Source of the DNA: Streptomyces stelliscabiei
GTDB taxonomy: Bacteria > Actinomycetota > Actinomycetes > Streptomycetales > Streptomycetaceae
Length of the DNA stretch: 64,000 nucleotides
Reading direction: 5' to 3'
Assembly: GCF_014873495.1 (NCBI RefSeq)
Contig: NZ_JADBGF010000001.1
Span: 2,294,001 to 2,358,000, forward strand
The notes beneath the pieces are model-generated. The model was not told the origin of the DNA and searched no databases. It saw nothing but the letters and a program-made list of their open reading frames with translations. This document shows, piece by piece, positions 25,775 through 34,388 of the stretch (position 1 is its first letter; the number at the start of each line of letters is the position of its first letter). Position numbers and translations under genes: made by a program.

Positions 25775-25785
25775 CGAATGTTTCG
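25775..25785. promoter_or_regulatory. Xylanase operator, copy 2, inverted (CGAATGTTTCG)
   Basis: This is the exact reverse complement of copy 1, 76 bp further upstream, itself within a larger dyad CTTCGAATGTTTCGAAG. Two operators at this spacing allow looping or cooperative binding. Confidence 0.7.
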
Positions 25786-25925
25786 AAGATGCCGCCGACC
25801 GAACAGGCCGCAACGCCCCGCAGCGGGGCGCGGAGTCGCGCGCAGGACCGCAAGGGGGTTCGGGTCGCAGGGGGGTTCGGACGGCAGAGGCGTCCGGGCC
25901 GCAGAGGCGTCCGGGCCGCTCCCGG

Positions 25926-26552
25926 CTACTTGGGCGCGGCCACCATGCGCAGGACGAGGTCCGCGTAGAGGGAGCCGACCTCGTCGGGGGTGCGCGGGCC
26001 GTTGACGTTGAACCAGCGGGCGACGTCGATGCAGAGGGAGAGGATGGCGACGGTGGTGCCCCGCACGTCGGGGACGTCGAAGTCGCCCGCGGCGACACCG
26101 TCCTCGATGATGCCGCGCACGGCCGCGTCGTTCTCGCGGCGCAGGGTGACGATCTCGGCGCGGGCGTCGGGGCCGAGGGCGTCCAGCTCGTACTGGACGA
26201 CACGGGCCACGGTGTGCTGCCCGGCGTGCCAGCGGACGAAGGAGCGGACGGCCTCCGCGAGACGGTCGGCCGGGCTGCCGTCACCCTCGGCCGCCGTGCG
26301 CAGCACGTCGAGGGCCTTCTCGTGGCCGATGCGGCTGATCCGGTGGAGCAGCTCTTCCTTCGTCTTGTAGTGGATGTACAACGCGGCGGGGCTCATGCCC
26401 GCGCGGCCCGCGATGTCCCGGGTCGTCGTCGCGTGGTAGCCGCGCTCGGCGAAGGCCTCCACGGCGGCCACCAGCAGCCGCCGGGCCGCGTCCGGGTTGA
26501 CCTCGCCCCACGGCTGCGGCTCGCCGCCCGCCGTGTCCTCCGCCGTACTCAT
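25926..26552 (-). CDS. TetR-family transcriptional regulator
   Basis: A 208-residue repressor with helix-turn-helix landmarks AFAERGYHATTTRDIA (about 33-48) and SPAALYIHYKTKEELL (about 54-69). The C-terminal domain includes RWHAGQHTVARVVQYEL and the CIDVARWFNVNGPRTPDEV segment common to actinobacterial regulators of acyl-CoA metabolism. Its own promoter has a half-conserved version (26601-26616) of the palindrome before the MaoC hydratase at 23.5 kb, so control of lipid genes and itself is likely. ATG 26552 has an AGGGGCG ribosome site. Confidence 0.86.
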   Translation of the reverse strand: MSTAEDTAGGEPQPWGEVNPDAARRLLVAAVEAFAERGYHATTTRDIAGRAGMSPAALYIHYKTKEELLHRISRIGHEKALDVLRTAAEGDGSPADRLAEAVRSFVRWHAGQHTVARVVQYELDALGPDARAEIVTLRRENDAAVRGIIEDGVAAGDFDVPDVRGTTVAILSLCIDVARWFNVNGPRTPDEVGSLYADLVLRMVAAPK

Positions 26553-26600
26553 CGCTCGTTCGCCCCTTCCTGTGGCCGGGCACCACCATACCGCCGAAAG

Positions 26601-26616
26601 GTGAGCGGGCGCTTAG
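26601..26616. promoter_or_regulatory. Candidate TetR operator GTGAGCGGGCGCTTAG
   Basis: It matches 11 of 16 positions of the perfect palindrome at 23550-23565 and lies about 50 bp before the TetR start at 26552, as expected for self-regulation. Confidence 0.45.
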
Positions 26617-26670
26617 AAGGCCCGCTCAGGGCTGTGACGTACGGGCCGTGCCGCACCGGGACGGGGCTCG

Positions 26671-26958
26671 TCAGAGCTTTTCGAAGGGGTCGTGCTCCGC
26701 GAGGAGCTTCTCCAGTCTGGCCTGGTCGACCCGGCTGACGATGCGCCCGGCCTCCTGACGGTCGCGGATCACCTTGGCCAGGGTGAACGCCGAGGTGACG
26801 AGGTAGAGGACCGCGACGGCCAGGAAGGCGCGGACCCAGGTGTCGGCGTCGAGGTTGTAGATACCGACGGTGGTGGCCGCCATGGCGACGGCGAAGGACG
26901 CGACGGACTGGCCGTAGAAGGCCGCGGTGTTCTGCTGCTTGACCGGTGTCTCACTCAT
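26671..26958 (-). CDS. YiaA/YiaB-family inner membrane protein
   Basis: A 95-residue membrane protein with two hydrophobic helices, FYGQSVASFAVAMAATTVG (about 14-32) and AFLAVAVLYLVTSAFTLAKV (about 44-63), joined by the YNLDADTWVR loop typical of the YiaA/B domain, then a charged cytoplasmic tail. ATG 26958 gives the conserved start; the frame extends to 26994 without a ribosome site. Function unknown. It stands between two unrelated regulators. Confidence 0.82.
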   Translation of the reverse strand: MSETPVKQQNTAAFYGQSVASFAVAMAATTVGIYNLDADTWVRAFLAVAVLYLVTSAFTLAKVIRDRQEAGRIVSRVDQARLEKLLAEHDPFEKL

Positions 26959-27141
26959 GGGGACATGGTTCGCCGGATATGGCCCGGACCGCATCCGTCG
27001 GGATACTCAGGCGGCGGCCTCCGGATACTCAGTCCGGCTCGTCCCGCTCGTCGTCCGACCGGGCCCTCCGAGCCGCTCGTCCGCCCGGCTCGTCCGACCG
27101 ACTCGGCCGTCCGCCCTCGCGTCCGTCCGTCCGCCCGCGGC

Positions 27142-28293
27142 TCAGAACGCCGAAACGCCCGTCAGCGCCCGCCCGATGAGCAGTTTCTGTATCTGGCTGG
27201 TGCCCTCGTAGAGGGTCATCACGCGGGCGTCGCGCAGGAGCTTTCCGGCCGGGTACTCGTCGATGTAGCCGTAACCGCCGAAGACCTGAAGGGCGTTGTT
27301 CGCGGCGCGGACGGCGGCCTCGGAGGCGAAGAGCTTGGCCATGCTGGCCTCGGTCGCGAAGGGCTGCCCCCGGTCGACGAGGTCGGCGACGCGCCAGGTC
27401 AGGAGCCGGGCGGCGTCGACGTCGACCGCGATGTCGGTGAGCAGCTCCTGCACGAGCTGGTGGTGGGCGATGGTCCTGCCGAACTGTTCGCGCTCGCCGG
27501 CGTGACGGACCGCCGCGTCCAGGGCGGCCTGGGCGATGCCGACGCAGCCGGCGGCGACCGACATCCGGCCCTTGGCGAGCGCGGACATGGCGACGGTGAA
27601 GCCCTTGCCCTCCGGTCCGAGCAGGGCGGAGGCGGGAACGCGGACCTCCTCCAGGACCAGTTCGGCGGTGGCCTGGCCACGCAGACCGAGCTTGCCGTGG
27701 ATGGGGCGGCGGGTCAGGCCGGGGGTGTCGGTGGGCACGAGGAAGGCGGAGACACCCTTGTGGCCGGGAGCGTCGGTGGAGCGGGCGAAGAGGAGGACGA
27801 CATCGGCCCAGGTGCCGTTCGTGATGAACGTCTTGGTGCCGCTGATGACGAAGTCGTCGCCGTCCCGGACCGCACGGGTGATGAGGTTGCCCGCGTCGGA
27901 GCCGGTGCCGGGTTCGGTGAGGCCGAAGCAGCCGACGTACTCCCCCGACGTGAGCCCCGGCAGCCAGCGGCGCTTCTGCTCCTCGTCACCCCAGGCCGCG
28001 ACGGTCTTCGCGACCAGACCGAGGGAGACGGAGACGATGCCGCGCACGGAGGAGTCGCCCCGGCCCAGCTCCTCGGTGACCAGGCAGTACGCGAGGTGGT
28101 CACCACCGGAGCCGCCGTACTCCTCGTCGACGGTGAGCCCCAGGAAGCCCACCTCGCCGAGCTTCTTCACGATGGCCCGGTCGACCTCCTCCGCACGGTC
28201 CCAGGCGATGACGTGCGGGGCGATCTCGCGCTCCACGAAGTCCCGCGCGAGCCGGCGTACGGCGGTCTGCTCCTCGCTCAGCTCCAGGTTCAC
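27142..28293 (-). CDS. Acyl-CoA dehydrogenase
   Basis: A 383-residue flavoenzyme oxidising acyl-CoA to enoyl-CoA. Landmarks are CFGLTEPGTGSDAGN (FAD loop), FITNGTWADVVL, FGGYGYIDEYP and the catalytic glutamate in LYEGTSQIQKLL near the C-terminus. The branch is that of short or branched-chain dehydrogenases. The frame begins at ATG 28320, but only GTG 28293 has a ribosome site (GAGAGG, 8-bp spacing), so I take that. It is divergent from a TetR gene across a short region carrying an operator-like dyad. Confidence 0.88.
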   Translation of the reverse strand: MNLELSEEQTAVRRLARDFVEREIAPHVIAWDRAEEVDRAIVKKLGEVGFLGLTVDEEYGGSGGDHLAYCLVTEELGRGDSSVRGIVSVSLGLVAKTVAAWGDEEQKRRWLPGLTSGEYVGCFGLTEPGTGSDAGNLITRAVRDGDDFVISGTKTFITNGTWADVVLLFARSTDAPGHKGVSAFLVPTDTPGLTRRPIHGKLGLRGQATAELVLEEVRVPASALLGPEGKGFTVAMSALAKGRMSVAAGCVGIAQAALDAAVRHAGEREQFGRTIAHHQLVQELLTDIAVDVDAARLLTWRVADLVDRGQPFATEASMAKLFASEAAVRAANNALQVFGGYGYIDEYPAGKLLRDARVMTLYEGTSQIQKLLIGRALTGVSAF

Positions 28294-28320
28294 GCGACCC
28301 GCCTCTCGTCCGTTCTCCAT

Positions 28321-28344
28321 TTAATTACCACTGCTAGTTTTAAG
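28321..28344. promoter_or_regulatory. Operator-like dyad, TTA-N7-TAGTTTTAA
   Basis: TTACCACTGCTAGTTTT lies between the acyl-CoA dehydrogenase and the divergent tetR. It resembles CTA-N7-TAGTTTT at 34203-34223 before the aldehyde dehydrogenase. It is an A+T-rich island in GC-rich DNA. The adjacent TetR is the likely binder. Confidence 0.6.
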
Positions 28345-28359
28345 GGCGCAGCCCCTACT

Positions 28360-29013
28360 ATGTGCGCCATGGCCAGACCGCGCAAGCCCCTGCTGAGCAC
28401 CGACCGCATCGTGGAGACGGCGCGGGCGCTGGTGGACACGGAGGGGCTGGCGGCGGTCTCCACGCGACGGCTCGCGGCCGAGCTGGGCGTGAGCGGACCG
28501 TCGCTCTACAACCACTTCCGCACCATGGACCAGATCCTGGAGGCCGTCGCCGACTCGGTGAGCGCGCAGGTCGACCTGTCGATGTTCGAGGACGGGCGGC
28601 CCTGGCGGACCGCGCTGCACGACTGGGCGGTCTCGTACCGGGCCGCGCTGCGCGACCACCCCAACATCGTGCCGGTCCTCGCGCGGGGGCCCGGCCGGCG
28701 GCCCGCCGGGCTGAAGGTCGCCGACGTCGTGTTCGGGGCCATGGTCGAGGCGGGGTGGCCCGCGGCGCAGGCCACGTCCATCGGGGCGTTGATGCGGTAC
28801 TTCATCATGGGGTCCGCGGTCGGGTCCTTCGCCGGGGGCTTCGTGGACGACGAGAGCGCGTACGACCCGGCCGACTATCCCCATCTCGGGCAGGCGCACC
28901 TGCTGGCGGAGCAGCAGGAGAAGGTCGACGAGCGGGCGTTCGAGGTGGGGTTGCGGGCGTTGCTGGACGGGCTGGAGCAGCAGTACGCGCGGGTCGGGCG
29001 ACGGGATCTCTAG
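28360..29013 (+). CDS. TetR/AcrR-family transcriptional regulator
   Basis: About 215-217 residues. The helix-turn-helix has RIVETARALVDTEGLAAVS (about 14-32) and LGVSGPSLYNHFRTMDQI (about 42-59). The larger C-terminal domain has a TetR_C-like region with YRAALRDHPNIVPVLARGPG. ATG 28360 and ATG 28369 are both possible starts; neither has a good ribosome site, and 28360 is only 16 bp from the operator. It is divergent from the acyl-CoA dehydrogenase and probably controls it and itself. Confidence 0.86.
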   Translation: MCAMARPRKPLLSTDRIVETARALVDTEGLAAVSTRRLAAELGVSGPSLYNHFRTMDQILEAVADSVSAQVDLSMFEDGRPWRTALHDWAVSYRAALRDHPNIVPVLARGPGRRPAGLKVADVVFGAMVEAGWPAAQATSIGALMRYFIMGSAVGSFAGGFVDDESAYDPADYPHLGQAHLLAEQQEKVDERAFEVGLRALLDGLEQQYARVGRRDL

Positions 29014-29103
29014 GCACCGACCGACGGCGACGCCGAGGCCCGCGGAGGCCCGCGTCCGAAAACCGCGAGCCCGGACGGCGTCGCGGCGCCTAGCCTCGGC
29101 CCC

Positions 29104-30081
29104 ATGACGAACACCTCCCGCGCCGAACCCACCCGCAAGGTCGACCTGCTCGCGGCGGGGGCGGCGACCGTCACCGTCGTGCTGTGGGCGTCGGCGTTCG
29201 TGTCGATCCGGAGCGCCGGAGAGGCGTACTCCCCCGGCGCGCTGGCGCTCGGACGGCTGCTGGCCGGGGTGGTGGCGCTGGGGGCGATCTGGCTGTGGCG
29301 CGGCGAGGGGCTGCCGCCCCGGGGCGCGTGGCGGGGCATCGCGGTGTCCGGGGTGCTGTGGTTCGGGTTCTACATGGTCGCGCTGAACTGGGGCGAGCAG
29401 CAGGTCGACGCGGGTACGGCGGCGCTGGTCGTGAACATCGGGCCGATTCTCATCGCCCTGCTCGGCGCCCGGCTGCTGGGTGACCCGATGCCGCCCCGGC
29501 TGCTGGCCGGCATGGCGGTGTCGTTCGCGGGCGCGGCCGCCGTGGGGCTGTCGATGTCCGGCGAGGGCGGAGCCTCGGTGCTGGGTGTCGTCCTCTGTGT
29601 GCTCGCGGCCGTCGCCTACGCGGGCGGGGTCGTCGCCCAGAAGCCCGCGCTGGGTGCGGCGAGCCCGCTGCAGGTGACCACCTTCGGCTGCCTCGCGGGA
29701 GCCGTGGTGTGTCTGCCGTTCGCCGGGCAGCTGGTGCGGGAGAGCGCCGCCGCGCCCGTCCAGGCGACCCTCAACATGGTGTACCTGGGCGTCTTCCCGA
29801 CCGCGCTGGCCTTCACCACCTGGGCGTACGCCCTCGCCCGTACGACCGCGAGCCGGATGGGCGCGACCACGTACGCCGTGCCCGCGCTGGTCGTGCTGAT
29901 GTCGTGGCTGGCGCTGGGCGAGGTGCCGGGGCCGCTCACGCTGGCCGGTGGCGCGCTGTGCCTGGCGGGGGTGGCGGTGTCGCGGTCCCGGGCGCGTACG
30001 CGGGAGGCGGTGCCCGGCGCCGGTGCCGCGGTCCCGGAGGTCGTTCCGGAACCGCGGCCCGGGCCGGGCGCGCGTGGTTAG
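29104..30081 (+). CDS. EamA/DMT-family transporter
   Basis: A 325-residue membrane protein with ten hydrophobic helices in two EamA repeats (about residues 15-145 and 155-290) and a polar C-terminal tail. The first repeat has the WASAFVSIRSAGEAYSPGALALGR segment and the second LGVFPTALAFTTWAYALAR, both typical of the RhaT/EamA metabolite exporters. Start ATG 29104. It stands alone and is convergent with the MFS gene after it. Substrate unknown. Confidence 0.86.
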   Translation: MTNTSRAEPTRKVDLLAAGAATVTVVLWASAFVSIRSAGEAYSPGALALGRLLAGVVALGAIWLWRGEGLPPRGAWRGIAVSGVLWFGFYMVALNWGEQQVDAGTAALVVNIGPILIALLGARLLGDPMPPRLLAGMAVSFAGAAAVGLSMSGEGGASVLGVVLCVLAAVAYAGGVVAQKPALGAASPLQVTTFGCLAGAVVCLPFAGQLVRESAAAPVQATLNMVYLGVFPTALAFTTWAYALARTTASRMGATTYAVPALVVLMSWLALGEVPGPLTLAGGALCLAGVAVSRSRARTREAVPGAGAAVPEVVPEPRPGPGARG

Positions 30082-30172
30082 TCCTGCGGCTGGCCGGGCT
30101 CGCGAGGTCGGTCCTGTGCCCGGGCCGGGTGCGCGAGAGGGCCTGGTTTCCGCTGCTGGAGGGTCTGGGCGT

Positions 30173-31498
30173 TCAGTCCTCCGGTCGTGAACCCGCCCTT
30201 CCCGCCAGGATCTTGATCGACACCAGGGCGATGACCGAGAGCCCGATGATGTACGCGGAGACCGCCATGGAGGTGCCGGTGGCCTCCAGGAGCAGGACCA
30301 TCAGGAACGGGGCGAGGCCACCGCCGAGGACCGCGGCGATCTGGTAGCCGAGGGAGGCGCCCGTGTAGCGCATCTCGGGGGTGAACAGCTCGGCGAACAG
30401 GGCGGCCTGCGGCCCGTACATGATGCTGAGGAAGCAGCTGGCGACGAAGGTGCCGACGGCCAGCCACAGCAGGGAGCCGGTGTCGATGAGCAGGAACAGC
30501 GGGACGGCCCACAGGGCGATGCCGGCGGCGCCGAACGCGTAGATCCGGATACGGCCGACGCGGTCGGACAGGGCCGCGGCGGCGGGGATCAGCACCAGCT
30601 GGGTGAGGCTGACGCAGAGGGAGACCGCGAGCACCGCGCCGCGCTTCATGCCGAGTTCGCGGGTGGTGTAGTCGAGGACGCCGGTGATGAGGATGTAGAA
30701 CGTCGCGGTGTTCACGGCGAAGGAGCCGCCGGCCAGGAAGACCGTGCCGAGATGACCGCGCAGGATCGTCCTGAGCGGGGAGCTCTGCTCGCCCTTCTCC
30801 TGCTCCGCCAGCTTCCGTTCCGCCGCCCGGAATTCGGGGGTCTCCTCCACATGACGGTGGATGTACCAGGCGAGGCCGAGGACGAACAGGCCGACCAGGA
30901 AGGGCACGCGCCAGCCCCAGGCGGTGAACGCCGAGTCGTCGGTGGTCGCGCCCACGACGAGGAACATCGTGTTGGCGCTCACCACGCCGATGGGGACGCC
31001 GAGCTGCACGAAGCTGCCGTACACCCCGCGTTTGCCCTCGGGGGCGTACTCGGTGGCCAGCAGCATCGCGCCGCCCCACTGGGCGCCGACGGCGACGCCC
31101 TGTGCGACCCGGAGGAGGACGAGCAGGATCGGGGCGGCGATGCCGATCGTCTCGTACGTGGGGAGCAGGCCGATGGCGGTGGTGGACAGGCCCATCAGCG
31201 TGAGGGCCAGGACCAGCATGGGCTTGCGGCCCCGTTTGTCGCCGAGGTGGCCGGCGACGATGCCGCCGAGGGGACGGGCGAGGAAGCCGACGGCGAAGGC
31301 GGCGAAGGCGGCGAGGACTCCTGCGGAGGAGCTGCCGGCCGGGAAGTAGAGATCGCCCAAAACCAGGGCGGCGGCTATGCCGAAGACGAAGTAGTCGTAC
31401 CACTCGACGGCCGAGGCGAGTGCCGCGGCGGTGGCGACCTTGCGATGACTCTGGGGACGGGAGGTGGTGGCGGGGGAGGAAACTGGAGCGGTGTCCAT
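30173..31498 (-). CDS. MFS transporter, metabolite:H+ symporter (MHS) family
   Basis: A 441-residue protein with twelve predicted helices. GRPLGGIVAGHLGDKRGRKPML (loop 2-3, written as landmarks GRPLGG and GDKRGRK) and the N-terminal ASAVEWYDYFVFGIAAAL are diagnostic of the MHS family (KgtP, ShiA, ProP), which takes up organic acids, betaines or aromatic acids. The third operator with core CATACCGNCCGGT lies 40 bp upstream, so its substrate may feed the acyl-CoA pathways controlled by that operator. GGAG about 10 bp before ATG 31498. Confidence 0.86.
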   Translation of the reverse strand: MDTAPVSSPATTSRPQSHRKVATAAALASAVEWYDYFVFGIAAALVLGDLYFPAGSSSAGVLAAFAAFAVGFLARPLGGIVAGHLGDKRGRKPMLVLALTLMGLSTTAIGLLPTYETIGIAAPILLVLLRVAQGVAVGAQWGGAMLLATEYAPEGKRGVYGSFVQLGVPIGVVSANTMFLVVGATTDDSAFTAWGWRVPFLVGLFVLGLAWYIHRHVEETPEFRAAERKLAEQEKGEQSSPLRTILRGHLGTVFLAGGSFAVNTATFYILITGVLDYTTRELGMKRGAVLAVSLCVSLTQLVLIPAAAALSDRVGRIRIYAFGAAGIALWAVPLFLLIDTGSLLWLAVGTFVASCFLSIMYGPQAALFAELFTPEMRYTGASLGYQIAAVLGGGLAPFLMVLLLEATGTSMAVSAYIIGLSVIALVSIKILAGRAGSRPED

Positions 31499-31537
31499 GC
31501 GAGCACACTCCGGTGGGTGCGGGGACGTTCCGGGGAA

Positions 31538-31557
31538 CGTACTGACCGGACGGTATG
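31538..31557. promoter_or_regulatory. TetR-type operator, site C
   Basis: Minus strand CATACCGTCCGGTCAGTACG, 40 bp upstream of the MHS transporter start. It keeps the CATACCGNCCGGT core of sites at 10169, 14250 and 41895. Confidence 0.55.
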
Positions 31558-31602
31558 GAGGTCAACGGTCGTGCACGGGTCGCTTCGCGTGGGGTGGGTG
31601 GT

Positions 31603-31651
31603 CCGGGTGCCGGGGAGCGGGGGCGACCGGCCCCCGCTCGGTGGCACCCGG
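31603..31651 (-). terminator. Terminator of the aldehyde/alcohol dehydrogenase operon
   Basis: CCGGGTGCC (31603-31611) pairs with GGCACCCGG (31643-31651) and an inner AGCGGGGGC pairs with GCCCCCGCT. It follows directly after the alcohol dehydrogenase stop at 31653. Confidence 0.75.
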
Positions 31652-31652
31652 A

Positions 31653-32738
31653 TCAGAACGTCACCAAGGCCCTGCCGCCCTTGCCGGCCCGCATGTTGTC
31701 GAAGGCCGCCGGGATGTCGGCGAGGGAGATGCGGTCGGTCACGAGGACGGACAGGTCCAGACGGCCGGCCCGGATGTGGTCCGCGAGGACGGGGACGTCA
31801 CGGGCCGGGTCGGAGTTGCCGTAGACGCAGCCGGAGAGGGTGCGGCCCCAGTGGAAGAGTTCCAGCGCGTTGAAGGTGACCTGCTGGTCCTTGCCGCCGA
31901 TGCCGACGACGGTGGTGCGGCCACCGCGCCGGGTCGACTCCCAGGCCGTCCGGATGGTGACCGCGCGGCCGACGCACTCCACGGCGACGTCCACCCCCTG
32001 CTTGCCGGTCAGGCCGCGGATCTCGCGGGCGGTGTTCTCGGAGGCGACGACATAGTCGGTGGCTCCCGCCGCGCGGGCCAACTCCTCCTTCGCCGGGGAG
32101 ACGTCCACGGCGACGATCCGGGACGCGCCCGCGATCCGCGCGGCCTGGAGGGCGGCCAGCCCGACACCGCCCACCCCGAACACGGCGACGGTCTCGCCCT
32201 CCCGGACCCGGGCCGAGTGGTGGACCGCGCCGTATCCGGTGAGCACGGCGCAGCCGAGCAGGGCCGCGTCGGTGAGCGGGACGCCGTCCGGGGCGGGCAG
32301 CACACACCCGGCGGCCACGACCGTCTCCTCCGCGAAGGCGGCTACGTTCAGCCCGGGGTGCAGGTCGGCGCCGTCGCAGACCCGCCGGGCGTGGATGTCA
32401 CCGGCGCCGACCAGCGCGTTCGCGCACAGCCACACCTCGCCGAGCGAGCAGGCGTGGCAACTCCCGCAGGAGGGAGCCCAATTGAGGACGACGCCGTCGC
32501 CGGGTGCCACATGCGTGACCCCCTCGCCGACCGCGAGGACCGTGCCCGCGCCCTCGTGGCCGAGCACGGCGGGCACGGGCACCCGCATGGTGCCGTCGGA
32601 CAGCGACAGGTCGGAGTGGCAGACCCCGGCGGCGGCGAGCCGCACCCGGACCCGGCCGGGCCCCGGGTCCGGCAGTTCGATCCCGGTGATCTCCAACGGG
32701 GCACCGACGGCGGGCAGTACGGCGGCTCGGACGGCCAT
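31653..32738 (-). CDS. Zinc-dependent alcohol dehydrogenase (MDR family)
   Basis: A 361-residue NAD(P)-dependent enzyme. Catalytic zinc ligands C40, H61 and E62 (GVCHSD, GHEGAG) and the structural zinc lobe C91, C94, C97, C105 are present. The cofactor motif is VFGVGGVGLAALQ (about 190-202). The branch is that of class III or NDMA-type actinobacterial alcohol dehydrogenases. It begins 38 bp after the aldehyde dehydrogenase stop with a GGAGAG ribosome site, forming one operon that would oxidise an alcohol through the aldehyde to the acid. Confidence 0.88.
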   Translation of the reverse strand: MAVRAAVLPAVGAPLEITGIELPDPGPGRVRVRLAAAGVCHSDLSLSDGTMRVPVPAVLGHEGAGTVLAVGEGVTHVAPGDGVVLNWAPSCGSCHACSLGEVWLCANALVGAGDIHARRVCDGADLHPGLNVAAFAEETVVAAGCVLPAPDGVPLTDAALLGCAVLTGYGAVHHSARVREGETVAVFGVGGVGLAALQAARIAGASRIVAVDVSPAKEELARAAGATDYVVASENTAREIRGLTGKQGVDVAVECVGRAVTIRTAWESTRRGGRTTVVGIGGKDQQVTFNALELFHWGRTLSGCVYGNSDPARDVPVLADHIRAGRLDLSVLVTDRISLADIPAAFDNMRAGKGGRALVTF

Positions 32739-32776
32739 GGGGGACGCTCTCCTACGTTCGCTGGGAAACGGCTCGC

Positions 32777-34165
32777 TCAGAACTGCAGGGACTTGGTCTG
32801 CAGGAACTCGGCCAGGCCGTGGGGACCGAGTTCGCGGCCCACGCCCGACTGCTTGTAACCGCCGAACGGGGCCAGCGGGTTGAAGCGGCCGCCGTTGATG
32901 TCGACCTGGCCGGTGTCCATGCGGCGGGCGAAGGCCACGGCCTCGGTGTCGTCACCGGCCCAGACGGCACCGGCCAGCCCGTAGACCGTGCCGTTGGCGA
33001 TCCGCAGGGCGTCGTCCTCGTCCTCGTAGCGCAGGATCGACAGGACCGGGCCGAAGATCTCCTCCTGGGCGACGGTCATCTGCGGGGTCACGTCGGCGAG
33101 GACGGTGGGGCTGACGAAGTAGCCCTGCTCACGCGGGGGTTCGGCCCCGCCGGCGATCAGGCGGGCGCCCTCGGCCACGCCCTGCTCGATGTAGCCCCGC
33201 ACCCGCTCCCGCTGCTTGGCGTTGACCAGCGGGCCGATGCGGTCGCCGTACTTCGCGGCGGCTTCGGCGGCCAGCCCGACGGCCTCGTCGTACTGGGAGG
33301 TGTGGACGAGCATGCGGGTCCAGGCGCTGCACGTCTGACCGGAGTTGGACATGACGTTGGCGACGCCGGTGGCGACCGCCTTGCCCAGGTCCGCGCTCGG
33401 GAGGATGACGTTGGCGGACTTGCCGCCGAGTTCCAGCGCCACCTTCTTGACGGCGGCCCCTGCGGTCGCGGCGATGCGCCGGCCCACGGCCGTGGAGCCG
33501 GTGAAGGAGACCAGGTCGACGCCGTCGTGCTCGGCGAGCGCCTGTCCGGCGACCGGGCCGAGACCGGTGACCAGGTTGAACACCCCGGCGGGTACGCCCG
33601 CCTCGTGGACGGCCTCGGCGAAGAGCTGGGCGATCAGCGGGGTGTCCTCGGCCGGCTTCAGCACGACCGTGCAGCCCGCGGCGAGGGCCGGGGCGACCTT
33701 GGCCACGATCTGGTGGAGCGGGTAGTTCCAGGGCGTGATCGCGCCGACGACGCCGATGGGCTCGTGGTAGACGGTCGAGTTGCCGATGCGTTCCTCGAAG
33801 GGGTGCTTCGCGGCCAGCTCGGCGTACGATCCGGCAACCGCGACCGGCAGGTCCGCGTGCACCCGCTGGGAGAACGGCAGCGGTGCGCCCAGCTCGGCCG
33901 TGACCGTCTCGGCGATCTCCTGCCGGCGCGCGGCGAGCGCGTCGCGCAGTGCGCCGATGAGCGCGCCCCGTTCGGCGGGCGGGGTCGCGGCCCAGCCGGG
34001 AAGAGCGGCGCGCGCGGCGCGCACGGCGGCGTCGACGTCCTCGGCGGTGCCCGCCGGGACCCGGTCGATCACCTGCTCGTCGGCCGGGTTCACGACCTCG
34101 ATCGCGCCGGTCCCGGCGGCGGGCCGCCAGCTACCACCGATGTACATACCGTCGTGTGCCTTCAT
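32777..34165 (-). CDS. NAD(P)-dependent aldehyde dehydrogenase
   Basis: A 462-residue cytoplasmic enzyme oxidising an aldehyde to a carboxylate. ELGGKS carries the general base E245, and the nucleophile is C279 in NSGQTCSAW. TPWNYPLHQ (about 144-152) and FTGSTAVGRR (221-230) are cofactor segments. Length is normal. It is the first gene of an operon with the alcohol dehydrogenase. A CTA-N7-TAGTTTT palindrome lies about 40 bp upstream, like that at the 28.3-kb tetR promoter. Substrate not visible. Confidence 0.9.
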   Translation of the reverse strand: MKAHDGMYIGGSWRPAAGTGAIEVVNPADEQVIDRVPAGTAEDVDAAVRAARAALPGWAATPPAERGALIGALRDALAARRQEIAETVTAELGAPLPFSQRVHADLPVAVAGSYAELAAKHPFEERIGNSTVYHEPIGVVGAITPWNYPLHQIVAKVAPALAAGCTVVLKPAEDTPLIAQLFAEAVHEAGVPAGVFNLVTGLGPVAGQALAEHDGVDLVSFTGSTAVGRRIAATAGAAVKKVALELGGKSANVILPSADLGKAVATGVANVMSNSGQTCSAWTRMLVHTSQYDEAVGLAAEAAAKYGDRIGPLVNAKQRERVRGYIEQGVAEGARLIAGGAEPPREQGYFVSPTVLADVTPQMTVAQEEIFGPVLSILRYEDEDDALRIANGTVYGLAGAVWAGDDTEAVAFARRMDTGQVDINGGRFNPLAPFGGYKQSGVGRELGPHGLAEFLQTKSLQF

Positions 34166-34202
34166 CGCGCTGCCTCCCGAGCGGGCGTGGTCGTCCGCCT
34201 CA

Positions 34203-34223
34203 AAAACTAGCCCTGATAGTTTT
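34203..34223. promoter_or_regulatory. Palindromic operator AAAACTA-N7-TAGTTTT
   Basis: Perfect 7-bp arms with a 7-bp spacer, about 40 bp upstream of the aldehyde dehydrogenase start. It is A+T-rich in GC-rich DNA and shares TA-N7-TAGTTTT with 28321-28344. Confidence 0.65.
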
Positions 34224-34388
34224 CCGGCACCAGGGCCTTGAGCAGTGAGGCAGGACTCGTCGGCCGAGGGGTTCGGACCCGGGTGAGGGAGAGGCGGCCC
34301 CGGTCGGGCCGGACGCCCTGGTCGTGCCGGACACCCTGGTCCTTCCGGTGTCCTGCCCCGCCGACGTTCCTGCTCCGCCGGTTCCGGC

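Larger units (their letters stand above)
25605..25925. other. 321-bp xylanase upstream region
   Basis: It holds the xylanase promoter and operators (listed separately), then, toward the TetR gene end, two copies of GCAGAGGCGTCCGGGCCG (about 25877-25915) that could form part of a terminator for the TetR transcript's convergent reading. No further gene is seen. Confidence 0.45.
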
